From positions 310,001 to 374,000 of the forward strand of contig NZ_VOIQ01000002.1 in assembly GCF_010470675.1 (NCBI RefSeq): a stretch of 64,000 nt of DNA, in the 5' to 3' direction. This DNA comes from Desulfovibrio sp. JC010. Lineage in GTDB: Bacteria > Desulfobacterota > Desulfovibrionia > Desulfovibrionales > Desulfovibrionaceae. The translations under genes were made by a program, and so were the position numbers. The notes beneath the pieces were generated by a model. That model searched no databases. It was not told the origin of the DNA and saw only the letters and a program-made list of their open reading frames with translations. Positions 51,698-61,950 of this stretch are shown one piece after another. Each line of letters starts with the position of its first letter. The stretch's first letter is position 1.

Positions 51698-52009
51698 TTA
51701 TTTCGAACTCTCATTCAATGCAATTGGGAAATTACGAATTCGCTGGGCGGTGCGCACGGATACACCGAACCTTTCAGCCACCTGTGCCGGAGTCGCTCCC
51801 TGATCATAAGCCCTGCGGATACGTTCCCGCAGCTTGATCTTCTGCAGTTCTTCCAGATCAGGAACGGAAACCCTGGTCCCGCCCCAGAAATACATAAGCC
51901 GCTCTGCAGCTTCATGTCCCAGCACACTGATCAACCCCTCCGCAGACATTCCGCGCCTGCCTTCCATGTCCGGAAAGACAGCACTTCCGGACGATACATC
52001 CGACTCCAT
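51698..52009 (-). CDS. Mor-like transcriptional regulator
   Basis: The 103-residue protein has the phage Mu Mor/C activator family pattern: LISVLGHEAAERLMYFWGGTRVSVPDLEELQKIKLRERIRRAYDQG, followed by an HTH, ATPAQVAERFGVSVRTAQRIRN. Mor binds DNA as a dimer and recruits RNA polymerase. AGGAGTCATTCAT precedes the ATG at 52009. It is divergent from an S24-like repressor, a phage-type switch arrangement without other phage genes. Confidence 0.85.
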   Translation of the reverse strand: MESDVSSGSAVFPDMEGRRGMSAEGLISVLGHEAAERLMYFWGGTRVSVPDLEELQKIKLRERIRRAYDQGATPAQVAERFGVSVRTAQRIRNFPIALNESSK

Positions 52010-52086
52010 ATGAATGACTCCTTTATAATAATTTTTCACGCACGAGGACCGCTCCTCCTACCGGCAATTAACAATGGAAGAAACCT

Positions 52087-52140
52087 CTATTACCAAAAAC
52101 AGCCATTTGCAAGCCATTTTGTAAATTTATATTACCAAAA
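52087..52140. promoter_or_regulatory. Paired 12-bp direct repeats between divergent phage-type regulators
   Basis: TATTACCAAAAA occurs at 52087-52098 and 52129-52140. The 42-bp offset is four helical turns, so two bound regulators would lie on the same DNA face. Which protein binds is not known. Confidence 0.55.
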
Positions 52141-52220
52141 AATAAATTACATTGATTAATGAAAACAAAATCGGGACAAAAAACAAAAAAAGATGTAGTC
52201 GATTTCGCCAAGGAGGAAAC

Positions 52221-52865
52221 ATGGGTTTCTATAATGATATAGTTCAAGGATTGGGAAACATGATAGGTCAGGGGCGCAGATACGCAAACCCCACCCAGAT
52301 GGCTAAAGCCTGCGGGGTGGCCCCCAACCAGATCATCCGCTACATCAAACAGGAACGAGGCAAGCACATTCAGGTACTGGCCAGAATCCTCGACGAAGTG
52401 GGTGCCAGAATAGTCTTCCCGGACGGGGACGGTACAGGCGGAGGGAATTTCAAATGCCCCCCTAAAGCACTGGCCCGTGCCGAACAGAACAATGAAACAC
52501 TGCAGACCGACTCCGGGCAGCAGGATCTGCTGGCCTTTAACCCGCGCTGGATGGCGGAAAAAGGAAACCCCGACTCCATGAAACTGCTCACCGTAACCGG
52601 CAATGCCATGGCCCCGCGCATAGAAGACGGAAACCATGTGCTGGTGGATGAATCACAGAAAGATTTTTTTGAAGGACGTATCTACGCTGTACGTATTGAC
52701 GAAGAAATCCTTGTCCGCCGGGTAGCGAGGGAACCGGGCAGAATCCTGCTTCTTTCCGACAATACGGAATCCTCTCCCGGACCGATAATCCTTGAACACA
52801 ACAATCCCGCCCACAACTGGGCCGCCATGGGCAGGGTTGTTTTCGTTGCCAAGGACCTTCTGTAA
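52221..52865 (+). CDS. LexA/CI-like repressor with degenerate S24 peptidase domain
   Basis: The 214-residue protein has an N-terminal HTH (NPTQMAKACGVAPNQIIRYIKQERGKHIQVLARILDEVG) and a C-terminal S24 domain (LLTVTGNAMAPRIEDGNHVLVDES to GRIYAVRIDEEILVRRVARE). The catalytic serine of G-x-S-M is alanine (A129) and the general-base lysine of VKR is arginine (R166); the 37-residue spacing between them equals that of LexA, so the alignment is sound. It should therefore not self-cleave. An AAGGAGGAAAC RBS fixes the ATG at 52221. Confidence 0.88.
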   Translation: MGFYNDIVQGLGNMIGQGRRYANPTQMAKACGVAPNQIIRYIKQERGKHIQVLARILDEVGARIVFPDGDGTGGGNFKCPPKALARAEQNNETLQTDSGQQDLLAFNPRWMAEKGNPDSMKLLTVTGNAMAPRIEDGNHVLVDESQKDFFEGRIYAVRIDEEILVRRVAREPGRILLLSDNTESSPGPIILEHNNPAHNWAAMGRVVFVAKDLL

Positions 52866-53048
52866 CTCCTGTTTTTTATGATTTTCAAAAAAAACACGTC
52901 CGCGCTGTTGACAGTTTTTAATAATGACTTACTTTGATTCAATCCGCGCGGCGCAGTTCTTTTCTACAAACCTCATGAAAAGCCGCAGCGGTTCACAGGC
53001 CGCGAGCCTGAAAGAAAAAAATAGTATTGAAATATTGGAGGAAAACAG

Positions 53049-53336
53049 ATGAAACTTAAGCCGTTAGCAGACCGTGTTCTGGTCAGACGCCTTGAAGTGG
53101 AAGAAAAAACCGTCGGCGGAATCATTATCCCCGACTCCGCAAAAGAAAAGCCCCTCAAAGGCGAAGTCATCGCAGCAGGCCCCGGCAAGCTGGACGACAA
53201 TGGCTCCAGAATCGCTCTGGGAGTAAAAGAAGGCGACGCTGTTCTTTTCGCCAAATATGCAGGAACCGAAATCAGCATTGAAGGTGTTGACCACCTGATC
53301 ATGCGTGAAGACGACATCCTCGCAGTTGTCGAATAG
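53049..53336 (+). CDS. groES: Co-chaperonin GroES
   Basis: GroES (95 residues) caps GroEL during protein folding. [35 protein letters not shown] with the mobile loop and the C-terminal [26 protein letters not shown] are typical. The 183-bp upstream region has a TTGACA but no CIRCE element, so HrcA control is not indicated. It heads the groESL operon. Confidence 0.98.
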   Translation: MKLKPLADRVLVRRLEVEEKTVGGIIIPDSAKEKPLKGEVIAAGPGKLDDNGSRIALGVKEGDAVLFAKYAGTEISIEGVDHLIMREDDILAVVE

Positions 53337-53408
53337 TCTGATTTCACTCACAAGTTATGAACGGCCCTTCCCGGCTGAACTATAAAATTTCTTTATTTAA
53401 GGAGATAA

Positions 53409-55091
<1,683 letters not shown>

Positions 55092-55128
55092 GCCGACCTT
55101 ACCATCCGGCTCCATAAGCCAGATAAAC

Positions 55129-55164
55129 GAATCCCCGGTAACCTTAAGGTTGCCGGGGATTTTC
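55129..55164 (+). terminator. Terminator of groESL
   Basis: The stem AATCCCCGGTAACC / GGTTGCCGGGGATT is followed by TTTC. Confidence 0.92.
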
Positions 55165-55243
55165 TTATGGACACACAATCCAAGTAAAAAAGGCAGGCCC
55201 ATTTTTATAAGCCTGCCTTCTTCTTGATTCGATTTCTTTTACC

Positions 55244-56251
55244 CTAAAAATCCAGTTTAATCGCTTTGGAAGCAGCAGGCTTCTTGGCCGGAGCCTTTTT
55301 CTTGGCAGTCTTTTGAGCTGCCTTATCCTTCTTCCCGCCGCCGGAACCGCCGTCGAGGTTAAAAGATTTACTCTCTTTCTTGCCCTTAGCTCCACCAGCG
55401 GAGGATTTCGCCCCCATCATTTCCTTGGAAGTGGCACCGGGCTTGTAGCCACGACCGAAAACTTTCGGTCCAAGCTTATCGGAAATTTTCTTGGCCTCAC
55501 GGTTCAGGGGATTGGCTTTCAAGGCTGCAGCGGAAGCATCGTATGCTTCGGTATACATGCGCTTGGCCAGATAGAGCTTGGCCTGACGCACAAAGATACT
55601 CTCGTTGGCCCCGAAACGGCGCACAATATCCTTGATCACCTCAAGAGCCTTATCCTGCTCGGTCATCATCTCATAGGCCAGCAGCAGAGAAATATAAGGC
55701 CTGCTGTCCGAAGGGGTCTTCTCAATTGCCCGCTCAAGGTATTCTACCCCGTCAGAAGGAAAACCGGACTTCACCAGCCTGCTGCCCACATCCTGCAGCA
55801 ACCCTCTTTCCTCGGGAAAAGCTTCGGTTATTCTACGGAAATATTTCTTGGCTTCCTTTACGTTTTTTTCCATCAGGGCTTTCTGTCCGCCCAACACATA
55901 TTTATCTATCTGGTTTTTCTGCTTACGGATTTTCTCCACCGCAGCCTTTTCAAGAGCATTCTTGATGGTATCGTGGATTTTCCTGAAAAAGGCAGCCAGT
56001 TGCTTTTCCTGCCCCTTGGCATACTTCAAGCCACGGGGAAGTACGCGCTTGAGTTCATCCATTGCCAGAAGTTGACGGATCACCTCATCAACGAGGATTC
56101 CGATTTCAAATTTTTCCCGCCCGAAAACCTGACTTGATGCCAATTCATCAAGCGACAGGCTCAATGCATGCAAACAACGCATATAGTCCTTACGTTGTCC
56201 ATACGCCTTCGCGCGGGCGATATTTTCCTTAATGCTCTTCGGCGAACTCAT
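55244..56251 (-). CDS. TPR-repeat protein with basic C-terminal tail
   Basis: The 335-residue protein has no signal peptide. Residues of about 10-110 are helical. TPR-like repeats lie at about 115-255 (GQKALMEKNVKEAKKYFRRITEAFPEE, GVEYLERAIEKTPSDSRPYISLLLAYE, RMYTEAYDASAAALKANPLNREAKK). The last 60 residues are a Gly/Ser then Lys/Ala-rich tail that could bind nucleic acid or membranes. No enzymatic domain is present, and its partner is unknown. Confidence 0.85.
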   Translation of the reverse strand: MSSPKSIKENIARAKAYGQRKDYMRCLHALSLSLDELASSQVFGREKFEIGILVDEVIRQLLAMDELKRVLPRGLKYAKGQEKQLAAFFRKIHDTIKNALEKAAVEKIRKQKNQIDKYVLGGQKALMEKNVKEAKKYFRRITEAFPEERGLLQDVGSRLVKSGFPSDGVEYLERAIEKTPSDSRPYISLLLAYEMMTEQDKALEVIKDIVRRFGANESIFVRQAKLYLAKRMYTEAYDASAAALKANPLNREAKKISDKLGPKVFGRGYKPGATSKEMMGAKSSAGGAKGKKESKSFNLDGGSGGGKKDKAAQKTAKKKAPAKKPAASKAIKLDF

Positions 56252-56526
56252 CTATAAACACTCCCCTCGGACCATACCAAAATTTACCCCGACTAATGGC
56301 CCGACATCAAGAAAATTTCTTAATGTTAATATATAATTGTTGACTCAATACCATTTATTGTCAAGACGTGTGCATTATTTATATTTATCACGCCGAAGTT
56401 GAACTGCTCACAAAAACCGACGTTGACTCTACACAGTCCAAAGGGGTAGTTATACGCCGTAACATGTTTATGGCCCAGCAATGCAAAATTGAATCAAATC
56501 AAGCAACCAGAAACCACCGTATTTAA
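56252..56526. other. Intergenic region upstream of the M48 protease gene
   Basis: The 275-bp region separates divergent genes. An imperfect palindrome at about 56341-56365 has the arms TTGACTCAATA and TATTGTCAA around CCATT and could be a regulator site. I see no gene here. Confidence 0.4.
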
Positions 56527-57762
56527 ATGAACATATACCTTTTCATTATCATATTTTCCCTTGCAGGTGCATGCCTGCTGGGTATTTTTTCCCGTCAACT
56601 CAACCGCAAGGCACTCTCCCCGGAACTCCCCGCGGAATTCAACGGAACATTCGACGCGGACGAATACCGCAAGTCGCAGGATTATGCCAAGGCCGGAATG
56701 GGTTTCGAGAACATATCAAGCTCCATCACCACGCTGATCACCATCCTTTTCATCCTTTGGGGCGGATTCAACACCATCGACCTCTGGGCAAACGGCTTCG
56801 GCTACGGTCCGGTTCTGACCGGGTTGATATTTTACGCCGGACTGGCCGTGCTCAGCGATATCGTTTCCCTGCCCTTCTCCCTCTACTCCACCTTTGTCAT
56901 CGAGGAAAAGTTCGGTTTTAACAAAACCACCATAGGGACCTTTTTCATGGACAAACTCAAGGGCTACCTGCTGGGCGGGATCATCGGCGGGGCAATCCTG
57001 AGCGGCGTGCTGCTTTTCTTCAATGCCGCAGGGCCGCTTGCCTGGCTCTGGTGCTGGCTGTTCACTGTAGTCGTAACCCTTGGCGTACAGTATATTGCAC
57101 CCACATGGATTCTGCCCCTGTTCAACAAGTTCACCCCTCTTGAAGACGGTGAACTGCGTGATAAAATCGAAAAATTTGCCGCTGAAAACGGATTCGAACT
57201 GTCCGGCATTTTCATGATCGACGGCTCCAAGCGTTCCACCAAAGCCAACGCCTACTTCACCGGATTCGGTAAAAAGAAACGCATCGCCCTGTTCGACACC
57301 CTGATCAACAGCCTTTCCACTGACGAACTGGTAGCCGTGCTGGCCCACGAAATCGGACATAGCAAGCTGGGCCATATCCGCAAAATGATGATCATGAGCA
57401 TCATCAACACCGGGGCGGTATTCCTGCTCATGTCCTTCTTTCTCGGCAACACGGAGCTATTTGCCGCATTCGGCATGCAGAACATCTCCGTACATGCGGG
57501 GTTGATTTTCTTCGCCCTGCTCTACACGCCCGTATCAATCGTGCTTTCCATCTTCAGCAATGTCCGCTCCCGCAAGCATGAATTCGAAGCGGACGCTTTT
57601 GCAGCGCAAACCACCCACACCCCGGATGCACTGGTCAACGCGCTCAAAAAGTTATCGGTAAGCAACCTCTCGAACCTCACACCGCATCCCTTTTATGTCT
57701 GGCTTGAGTACAGCCATCCCCCGGTGCTGAAGAGGATAGATGCGCTTCGCGCTTTTGAATAA
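56527..57762 (+). CDS. M48 family zinc metallopeptidase (STE24/CAAX protease 1-like)
   Basis: The 411-residue membrane protease has the zinc motif HEIGH (in AVLAHEIGHSKLGHI), the third ligand in HEFEADAFAAQ, and about seven TM segments as in Ste24p. It is longer than HtpX (about 290 residues) and shows the STE24-specific N-terminal region with FEN and EEKFGFNKTT. The probable role is inner-membrane protein quality control. Confidence 0.92.
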   Translation: MNIYLFIIIFSLAGACLLGIFSRQLNRKALSPELPAEFNGTFDADEYRKSQDYAKAGMGFENISSSITTLITILFILWGGFNTIDLWANGFGYGPVLTGLIFYAGLAVLSDIVSLPFSLYSTFVIEEKFGFNKTTIGTFFMDKLKGYLLGGIIGGAILSGVLLFFNAAGPLAWLWCWLFTVVVTLGVQYIAPTWILPLFNKFTPLEDGELRDKIEKFAAENGFELSGIFMIDGSKRSTKANAYFTGFGKKKRIALFDTLINSLSTDELVAVLAHEIGHSKLGHIRKMMIMSIINTGAVFLLMSFFLGNTELFAAFGMQNISVHAGLIFFALLYTPVSIVLSIFSNVRSRKHEFEADAFAAQTTHTPDALVNALKKLSVSNLSNLTPHPFYVWLEYSHPPVLKRIDALRAFE

Positions 57763-57768
57763 TTTTAT

Positions 57769-57859
57769 GCCTCCGGCGGCTCTCCGAGGGCCAAAGAACC
57801 TTTTTTGAAAAAAAGGTTCTCTGGACTCTCCCAAAAACTTTTTTAATTTGGCTTCGCCT
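57769..57859 (+). repeat. Dispersed intergenic element, copy F
   Basis: Starting 7 nt after the M48 stop codon: GCCTCCGGCGGC, GAGGGCCAAAG, arms AACCTTTTTT / AAAAAAGGTT, CTCTGGACTC, CAAAAACTTTTTTAA and GGCTTCGCCTC. It reaches to 20 bp before the aldolase start. Confidence 0.85.
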
Positions 57860-57879
57860 CTTCGCATAGGAGTTGGTAC

Positions 57880-58533
57880 ATGTTGTTGCAAAAAGAAAGA
57901 GAACTAGTCGTTCAGTATGGTAAGAAGCTGCTGGAATCCGGCCTTACCACCGGGACTGGGGGAAACTTAAGCGTTTTCAACCGTGAGCAGGGTCTTGTAG
58001 CCATCAGCCCCAGCGGTCTTGATTACAGACTCTCCACCCCGGAAGATATTGTGGTCATCGATCTGGACGGCAATATCAAAGATTCAGAGCGCAAACCTTC
58101 CAGTGAATATGGATTCCATACTATCCTCTACAAAAACCGGGCAGACGTAAACGCGGTGGTACATACACATTCGGTCTATGCCACCACTGTGGCCTGTTTG
58201 AATATGGAGCTTCCTGCGGTGCATTATCTGGTGGGGTTTGCGGGTAAGAAGGTCCCCCTTGCTCCTTACGCCACTTTCGGCTCTCAGGAACTGGCTGAAA
58301 ACGTGCGTAAGACCATCGGTAATTACAATGCAGTGCTGCTGGCGAATCATGGATTGATTACTGTCGGGCAGGCCATGGGCAATGCCTTTGACGCTGCCGA
58401 GGAACTGGAGCTGGTTGCCAGAATTTATATTCAGGCTTTATCTGTTGGTAAACCTGTAATTGTTCCTGACGATGAGATGGAAAAGGTTATCGATAAATTC
58501 TCCACTTACGGACAGGCCGGAGGCAAGGATTAG
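57880..58533 (+). CDS. Class II aldolase/adducin family protein (L-fuculose-phosphate aldolase-like)
   Basis: The 217-residue zinc aldolase has the FucA layout: TGTGGNLSVF (phosphate site), ISPSGLDY, KPSSEYGFHTILYK (catalytic Glu), the zinc ligands VVHTHSVYATT, and LLANHGLITVG. FucA-like enzymes split fuculose-1-phosphate or related sugar phosphates; the actual substrate is not shown, and no fucose genes are nearby. It may take part in 5'-deoxy-sugar disposal. It lies 2 bp upstream of marC. Confidence 0.9.
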   Translation: MLLQKERELVVQYGKKLLESGLTTGTGGNLSVFNREQGLVAISPSGLDYRLSTPEDIVVIDLDGNIKDSERKPSSEYGFHTILYKNRADVNAVVHTHSVYATTVACLNMELPAVHYLVGFAGKKVPLAPYATFGSQELAENVRKTIGNYNAVLLANHGLITVGQAMGNAFDAAEELELVARIYIQALSVGKPVIVPDDEMEKVIDKFSTYGQAGGKD

Positions 58534-58535
58534 CC

Positions 58536-59147
58536 ATGGAAACATCCCAGCTCAGTACAATTTTCGAAATCGCATTTCCCCTGTTCCTGATCATGGACCC
58601 GCTGGGCAACCTTCCGGTCTGCCTTTCCATGCTCCGGGACTACTCTCCCGCACGGCAACGCAGAATCCTGCTCCGCGAACTTTTCTTTGCCTTGGCGATT
58701 ACGATTTTATTTATGTATCTGGGTGCGGGCTTAATGAAAGCACTCAACATCCACCAATCCACCCTGCGCATTGCAGGTGGGGTGATCCTGTTCATCATTT
58801 CCATGAAAATGATTTTCCCGAAACCGGAAAGCAGTGCCGATGAAACCGAGAAAGACCCGTTCATTGTTCCCATTGCGGTTCCGCTCTTTGCCGGGCCTTC
58901 CCTGCTGGCGGCGGTAATGGTCTACGGTTCCAAGGGCGGGGCGGGAATAGATGTCCTTTCCGGGGTACTGATTGCATGGTCCATGAGCTTCATCATTATG
59001 ATGACCGGACCGACCATGGCCCGGGTACTGGGAAAAAGGGGCCTGCGTGCCTGTGAACGGCTTATGGGGTTGATTCTTATACTTTTATCCGTGCAGATGC
59101 TTGAAGACGGGATTGCATACTATATCAACAACATCCTCACCCCGTAG
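58536..59147 (+). CDS. MarC family integral membrane protein
   Basis: This 203-residue protein has six predicted TM helices and MarC/UPF0056 marks: FLIMDPLGNLPVCLSML, RIAGGVILFIISMKMI and IVPIAVPLFAGPSLLAAVM. The family's transport or export function is unproven. It lies 2 bp after the aldolase gene and is translationally coupled. Confidence 0.92.
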   Translation: METSQLSTIFEIAFPLFLIMDPLGNLPVCLSMLRDYSPARQRRILLRELFFALAITILFMYLGAGLMKALNIHQSTLRIAGGVILFIISMKMIFPKPESSADETEKDPFIVPIAVPLFAGPSLLAAVMVYGSKGGAGIDVLSGVLIAWSMSFIIMMTGPTMARVLGKRGLRACERLMGLILILLSVQMLEDGIAYYINNILTP

Positions 59148-59163
59148 AAAAAGGCGATAAAAA

Positions 59164-61128
59164 TTATAAACGCCCAAGTGCGGCTAAACGTTCCAAGGCT
59201 TTTTCAAGTTCTTCAGTGCTGACCGGCTTGGCAATATAATCATCCACCCCCAGATCGGACATACGCTGGAAATCACTTTCCCGGCCATAAGCACTCATCA
59301 CGATTATCGGAATCCGGTTTTCCGGAGACTCCGCATCCCTGATGGAGGCAATGGCATCAAATCCGTTCATTTCCGGCATCTGCAGATCCATAAGCACCAG
59401 ATCATAATCCTGATCTTCCATATGATTCAGCACTTCGATCCCTGTAGCGGCAGTGCGCACCAGATGCCCCCAGCCTTCAAGTTTCTTACGCATAAAAACC
59501 TGACTGCTGATATCGTCCTCAGCAAGTAAAATCCGCAAATCCTGAACGGGCAGCGTATCTTTTCCGTCAGTTTTTACGCCCTGTTCAAGCTTTAAGCTGA
59601 AACCGAGTTCAGCCTTTTTACCGGGATGGAAATAAAGCTCCGCACCGATTGTATCGACAGTTTTTTCAAGGCACTCCACATAAATATCACTCTCTGCCCC
59701 GGCATTGTGCCCTGTGCCGCTTACGTAAAAAGAAATTATCGAAGCCGAATCAGCAGAAGGGAGCATCTTCACCCCGGCCGCGACATCTGAATCCGGGAAA
59801 AACTCCAGCCCGTTATTAATCAGGCAGAACAGGGTCTGCGACAACCCTTTGCGACTGCACATAATCGTATCAGGCAACCCGGACCCGATGGAAAGAGTTA
59901 TATTTCTGTTCTGGATGGAGACCGCAGGTAAAAACAGTTCCACTGCCTTACCGAAACAAGCGGCAGGGTCCAAAGATTCCATTTCCGCCGGATTGAACTT
60001 CCCGGTCAGTCCGCTCAATGAATGATTGACCACGTCCTTAAAACGTTCTGCGGAAACCACACACTTATGTACGTACCCTTTTGCCTCGGGAGCAAGATCC
60101 ATCTTATCCAGCACGTGCAGACTGCCGATAATCCCGGCCAGCGGAGTCCGCATCTCATGGCAAAGGACCTGCATCAGGGCCGGATCAGCACCGTCCGCAA
60201 CGGCACAGGCTTCATCCTGTTCTTTTGCCTTGCGCGCGAATCCTACTATCGCCTCAGGTTCACCATATTCATCGCGGCAGAGATACCCCCGCATATCCAG
60301 CAACAATTGCTCACCGTTGGAATTAATAGCCTGAGCCTGAATTGATCGTTTCTCCCCGCTGGCAACAACATCCCGTATCCCCTGCAATGCCTGCTCGGCC
60401 ACCTGCGATCCAAGATAATTATGCAGATTTGTCCCCTTGCAAAGTTCAGGTGATCCGGCTCCGGCAAAATCGGAAAAAACCTTATTCACCTTAAGAAAGT
60501 TACCTTCCAGATCATGAACAAACACAGCCTCATCCGCACCGTTCATGACCGTTTCCAAATAACGCTCCTCCCTTGCCAGAGCATTACATGCATCATGCTG
60601 GGGGCTGACATCACGTATGGTTCCGGCCAGAGCACTGACGCTACCGTCAGCTGAATAAATTTCCTGCAAAGTATGATTGAGGACCAAACGTTCACCGCCG
60701 GGAATATTATGTTCCGTTTGAAATTCATAAATTCCTTCTCCGGAACTGAGCTTGGCCTGAATATCCAAAATTGCGGATTCGTCCGCCAGATGAGAAAGAA
60801 GAATAGGGCAATCTTTATCCACAGATCCTGCAGCCAGTTTTCTCTCCAGACTGCGGCAGTTTCCATCGGCAAAAAGCAACTTCCCGCAGGGTCCAGTCAT
60901 ATAAAATGCAGCTCCGCTATTCCCGACAACGGAATAAAGCTGTTCTTCCCGGAACGAACGCTCATCCAGAAAGGCGTCCCGTAATTTAAGTCCCCCATGA
61001 ACGATAAGAAAAAGCCCTGCAGCAGAAACCAACAACACCGGCAGCCAGTTATCACCGGCGAAAAAAAGTGCGCAGGCTAGAAACAACACCCCGAGGAGGC
61101 AACGAATAAGTATAAATTTTATTTTCAT
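59164..61128 (-). CDS. Hybrid histidine-kinase-like protein with degenerate ATPase domain
   Basis: The protein (about 654 residues from the ATG 61128) has two N-terminal TM helices and two PAS domains. A HisKA-like helix has an H-box (VLCHEMRTPLAGIIGSL), and a C-terminal receiver has phospho-acceptor Asp in LVLMDLQMPEMNG. The ATPase-like part keeps an N-box-like LINNGLEFFP but has no DxGxG G1 box and no GLGL G2 box; FYVSGTGHNAG takes their place. It probably cannot bind ATP normally and may act as a receiver-bearing scaffold or phosphatase. The start is uncertain, since no good RBS is seen. Confidence 0.85.
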   Translation of the reverse strand: MKIKFILIRCLLGVLFLACALFFAGDNWLPVLLVSAAGLFLIVHGGLKLRDAFLDERSFREEQLYSVVGNSGAAFYMTGPCGKLLFADGNCRSLERKLAAGSVDKDCPILLSHLADESAILDIQAKLSSGEGIYEFQTEHNIPGGERLVLNHTLQEIYSADGSVSALAGTIRDVSPQHDACNALAREERYLETVMNGADEAVFVHDLEGNFLKVNKVFSDFAGAGSPELCKGTNLHNYLGSQVAEQALQGIRDVVASGEKRSIQAQAINSNGEQLLLDMRGYLCRDEYGEPEAIVGFARKAKEQDEACAVADGADPALMQVLCHEMRTPLAGIIGSLHVLDKMDLAPEAKGYVHKCVVSAERFKDVVNHSLSGLTGKFNPAEMESLDPAACFGKAVELFLPAVSIQNRNITLSIGSGLPDTIMCSRKGLSQTLFCLINNGLEFFPDSDVAAGVKMLPSADSASIISFYVSGTGHNAGAESDIYVECLEKTVDTIGAELYFHPGKKAELGFSLKLEQGVKTDGKDTLPVQDLRILLAEDDISSQVFMRKKLEGWGHLVRTAATGIEVLNHMEDQDYDLVLMDLQMPEMNGFDAIASIRDAESPENRIPIIVMSAYGRESDFQRMSDLGVDDYIAKPVSTEELEKALERLAALGRL

Positions 61129-61252
61129 GGAGATTAGGGTTCCCGACCTGTGCCGATCAGTAAAAAAGGGTCGCAACGACAACGACCTTATCAAGTATGA
61201 AAAATAACGATACTAATATTTTTGAGACACCACAACTGAGAGCACATAAGAA

Positions 61253-61286
61253 AAACCCGCTTTCCTGTCAGGAAAGCGGGTTTATT
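61253..61286 (-). terminator. Terminator of cheW
   Basis: A perfect stem AACCCGCTTTCCT / AGGAAAGCGGGTT with a 3-nt loop is followed on the minus strand by TTTTTCTT. Confidence 0.92.
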
Positions 61287-61305
61287 TATACATTTTGTCC
61301 GGAAT

Positions 61306-61854
61306 CTACAAACTGAGAGTCATTCCCTGATCCGGGTTGACTTCCGGTACAGCTTCGGAGGACGGAGAATCCTGCTGCACGCTTCTGAGCATGGCCAGTT
61401 CTTCCACGGAAAGGATTTTGTTAATATCCAGAATGATGACAAAATCATCATCCTGTTTACCCATTCCCCGAATGAATTCGGTCTTGATCGTGGTCCCCAT
61501 TCTGGGCGGCTCTTCAATCATACTCTCGGTCAACTCGATTACTTCCCGCACAGAATCAGCCAGCGCGCCCATAACGGTACTCTCGCCGTCAAATGAAACC
61601 TCAACGATAATGATGCAGGTGTTGATTGTATCTTCTGTCCTGCTCATACCGAACTTAAGGCGCATATCCACAACAGGAACCGCGTGCCCCCTCAGATTAA
61701 TCACCCCGCGCATGAACTTGGGAGTTCTGGGGATTCTGGTAATGGGGGTAAGTTCCAGTACTTCCCGGACGCTGGCAATATCCAGCGCATAAATATCCTT
61801 GTTTAAGGTAAACGTCAGATATTGGTTAGTCGTACTATTTATCTCAGCATTCAT
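61306..61854 (-). CDS. cheW: Chemotaxis coupling protein CheW
   Basis: CheW bridges chemoreceptors and the CheA kinase. The 182-residue protein has the SH3-like double-barrel pattern: QYLTFTLNKDIYALDIASVREVLEL, the conserved MRGVINLRGHAVPVVDMRLKFG, and FIRGMGKQDDDFVIILDINKIL. A short acidic tail is added. It lies 96 bp downstream of the chemoreceptor gene, on the same strand. Confidence 0.96.
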   Translation of the reverse strand: MNAEINSTTNQYLTFTLNKDIYALDIASVREVLELTPITRIPRTPKFMRGVINLRGHAVPVVDMRLKFGMSRTEDTINTCIIIVEVSFDGESTVMGALADSVREVIELTESMIEEPPRMGTTIKTEFIRGMGKQDDDFVIILDINKILSVEELAMLRSVQQDSPSSEAVPEVNPDQGMTLSL

Positions 61855-61950
61855 CTTTCCACCTGCCTCAATTTGATCATCCCTTATAATCTAAAAACAG
61901 CCTGATTTGCTGCAACTATATACCAAGCAGACAAAAACAACCAGTGCTTA

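Noticed and set aside
52866-53048. CIRCE/HrcA operator before groES
   Set aside because: No TTAGCACTC-N9-GAGTGCTAA or near match was found in the region.
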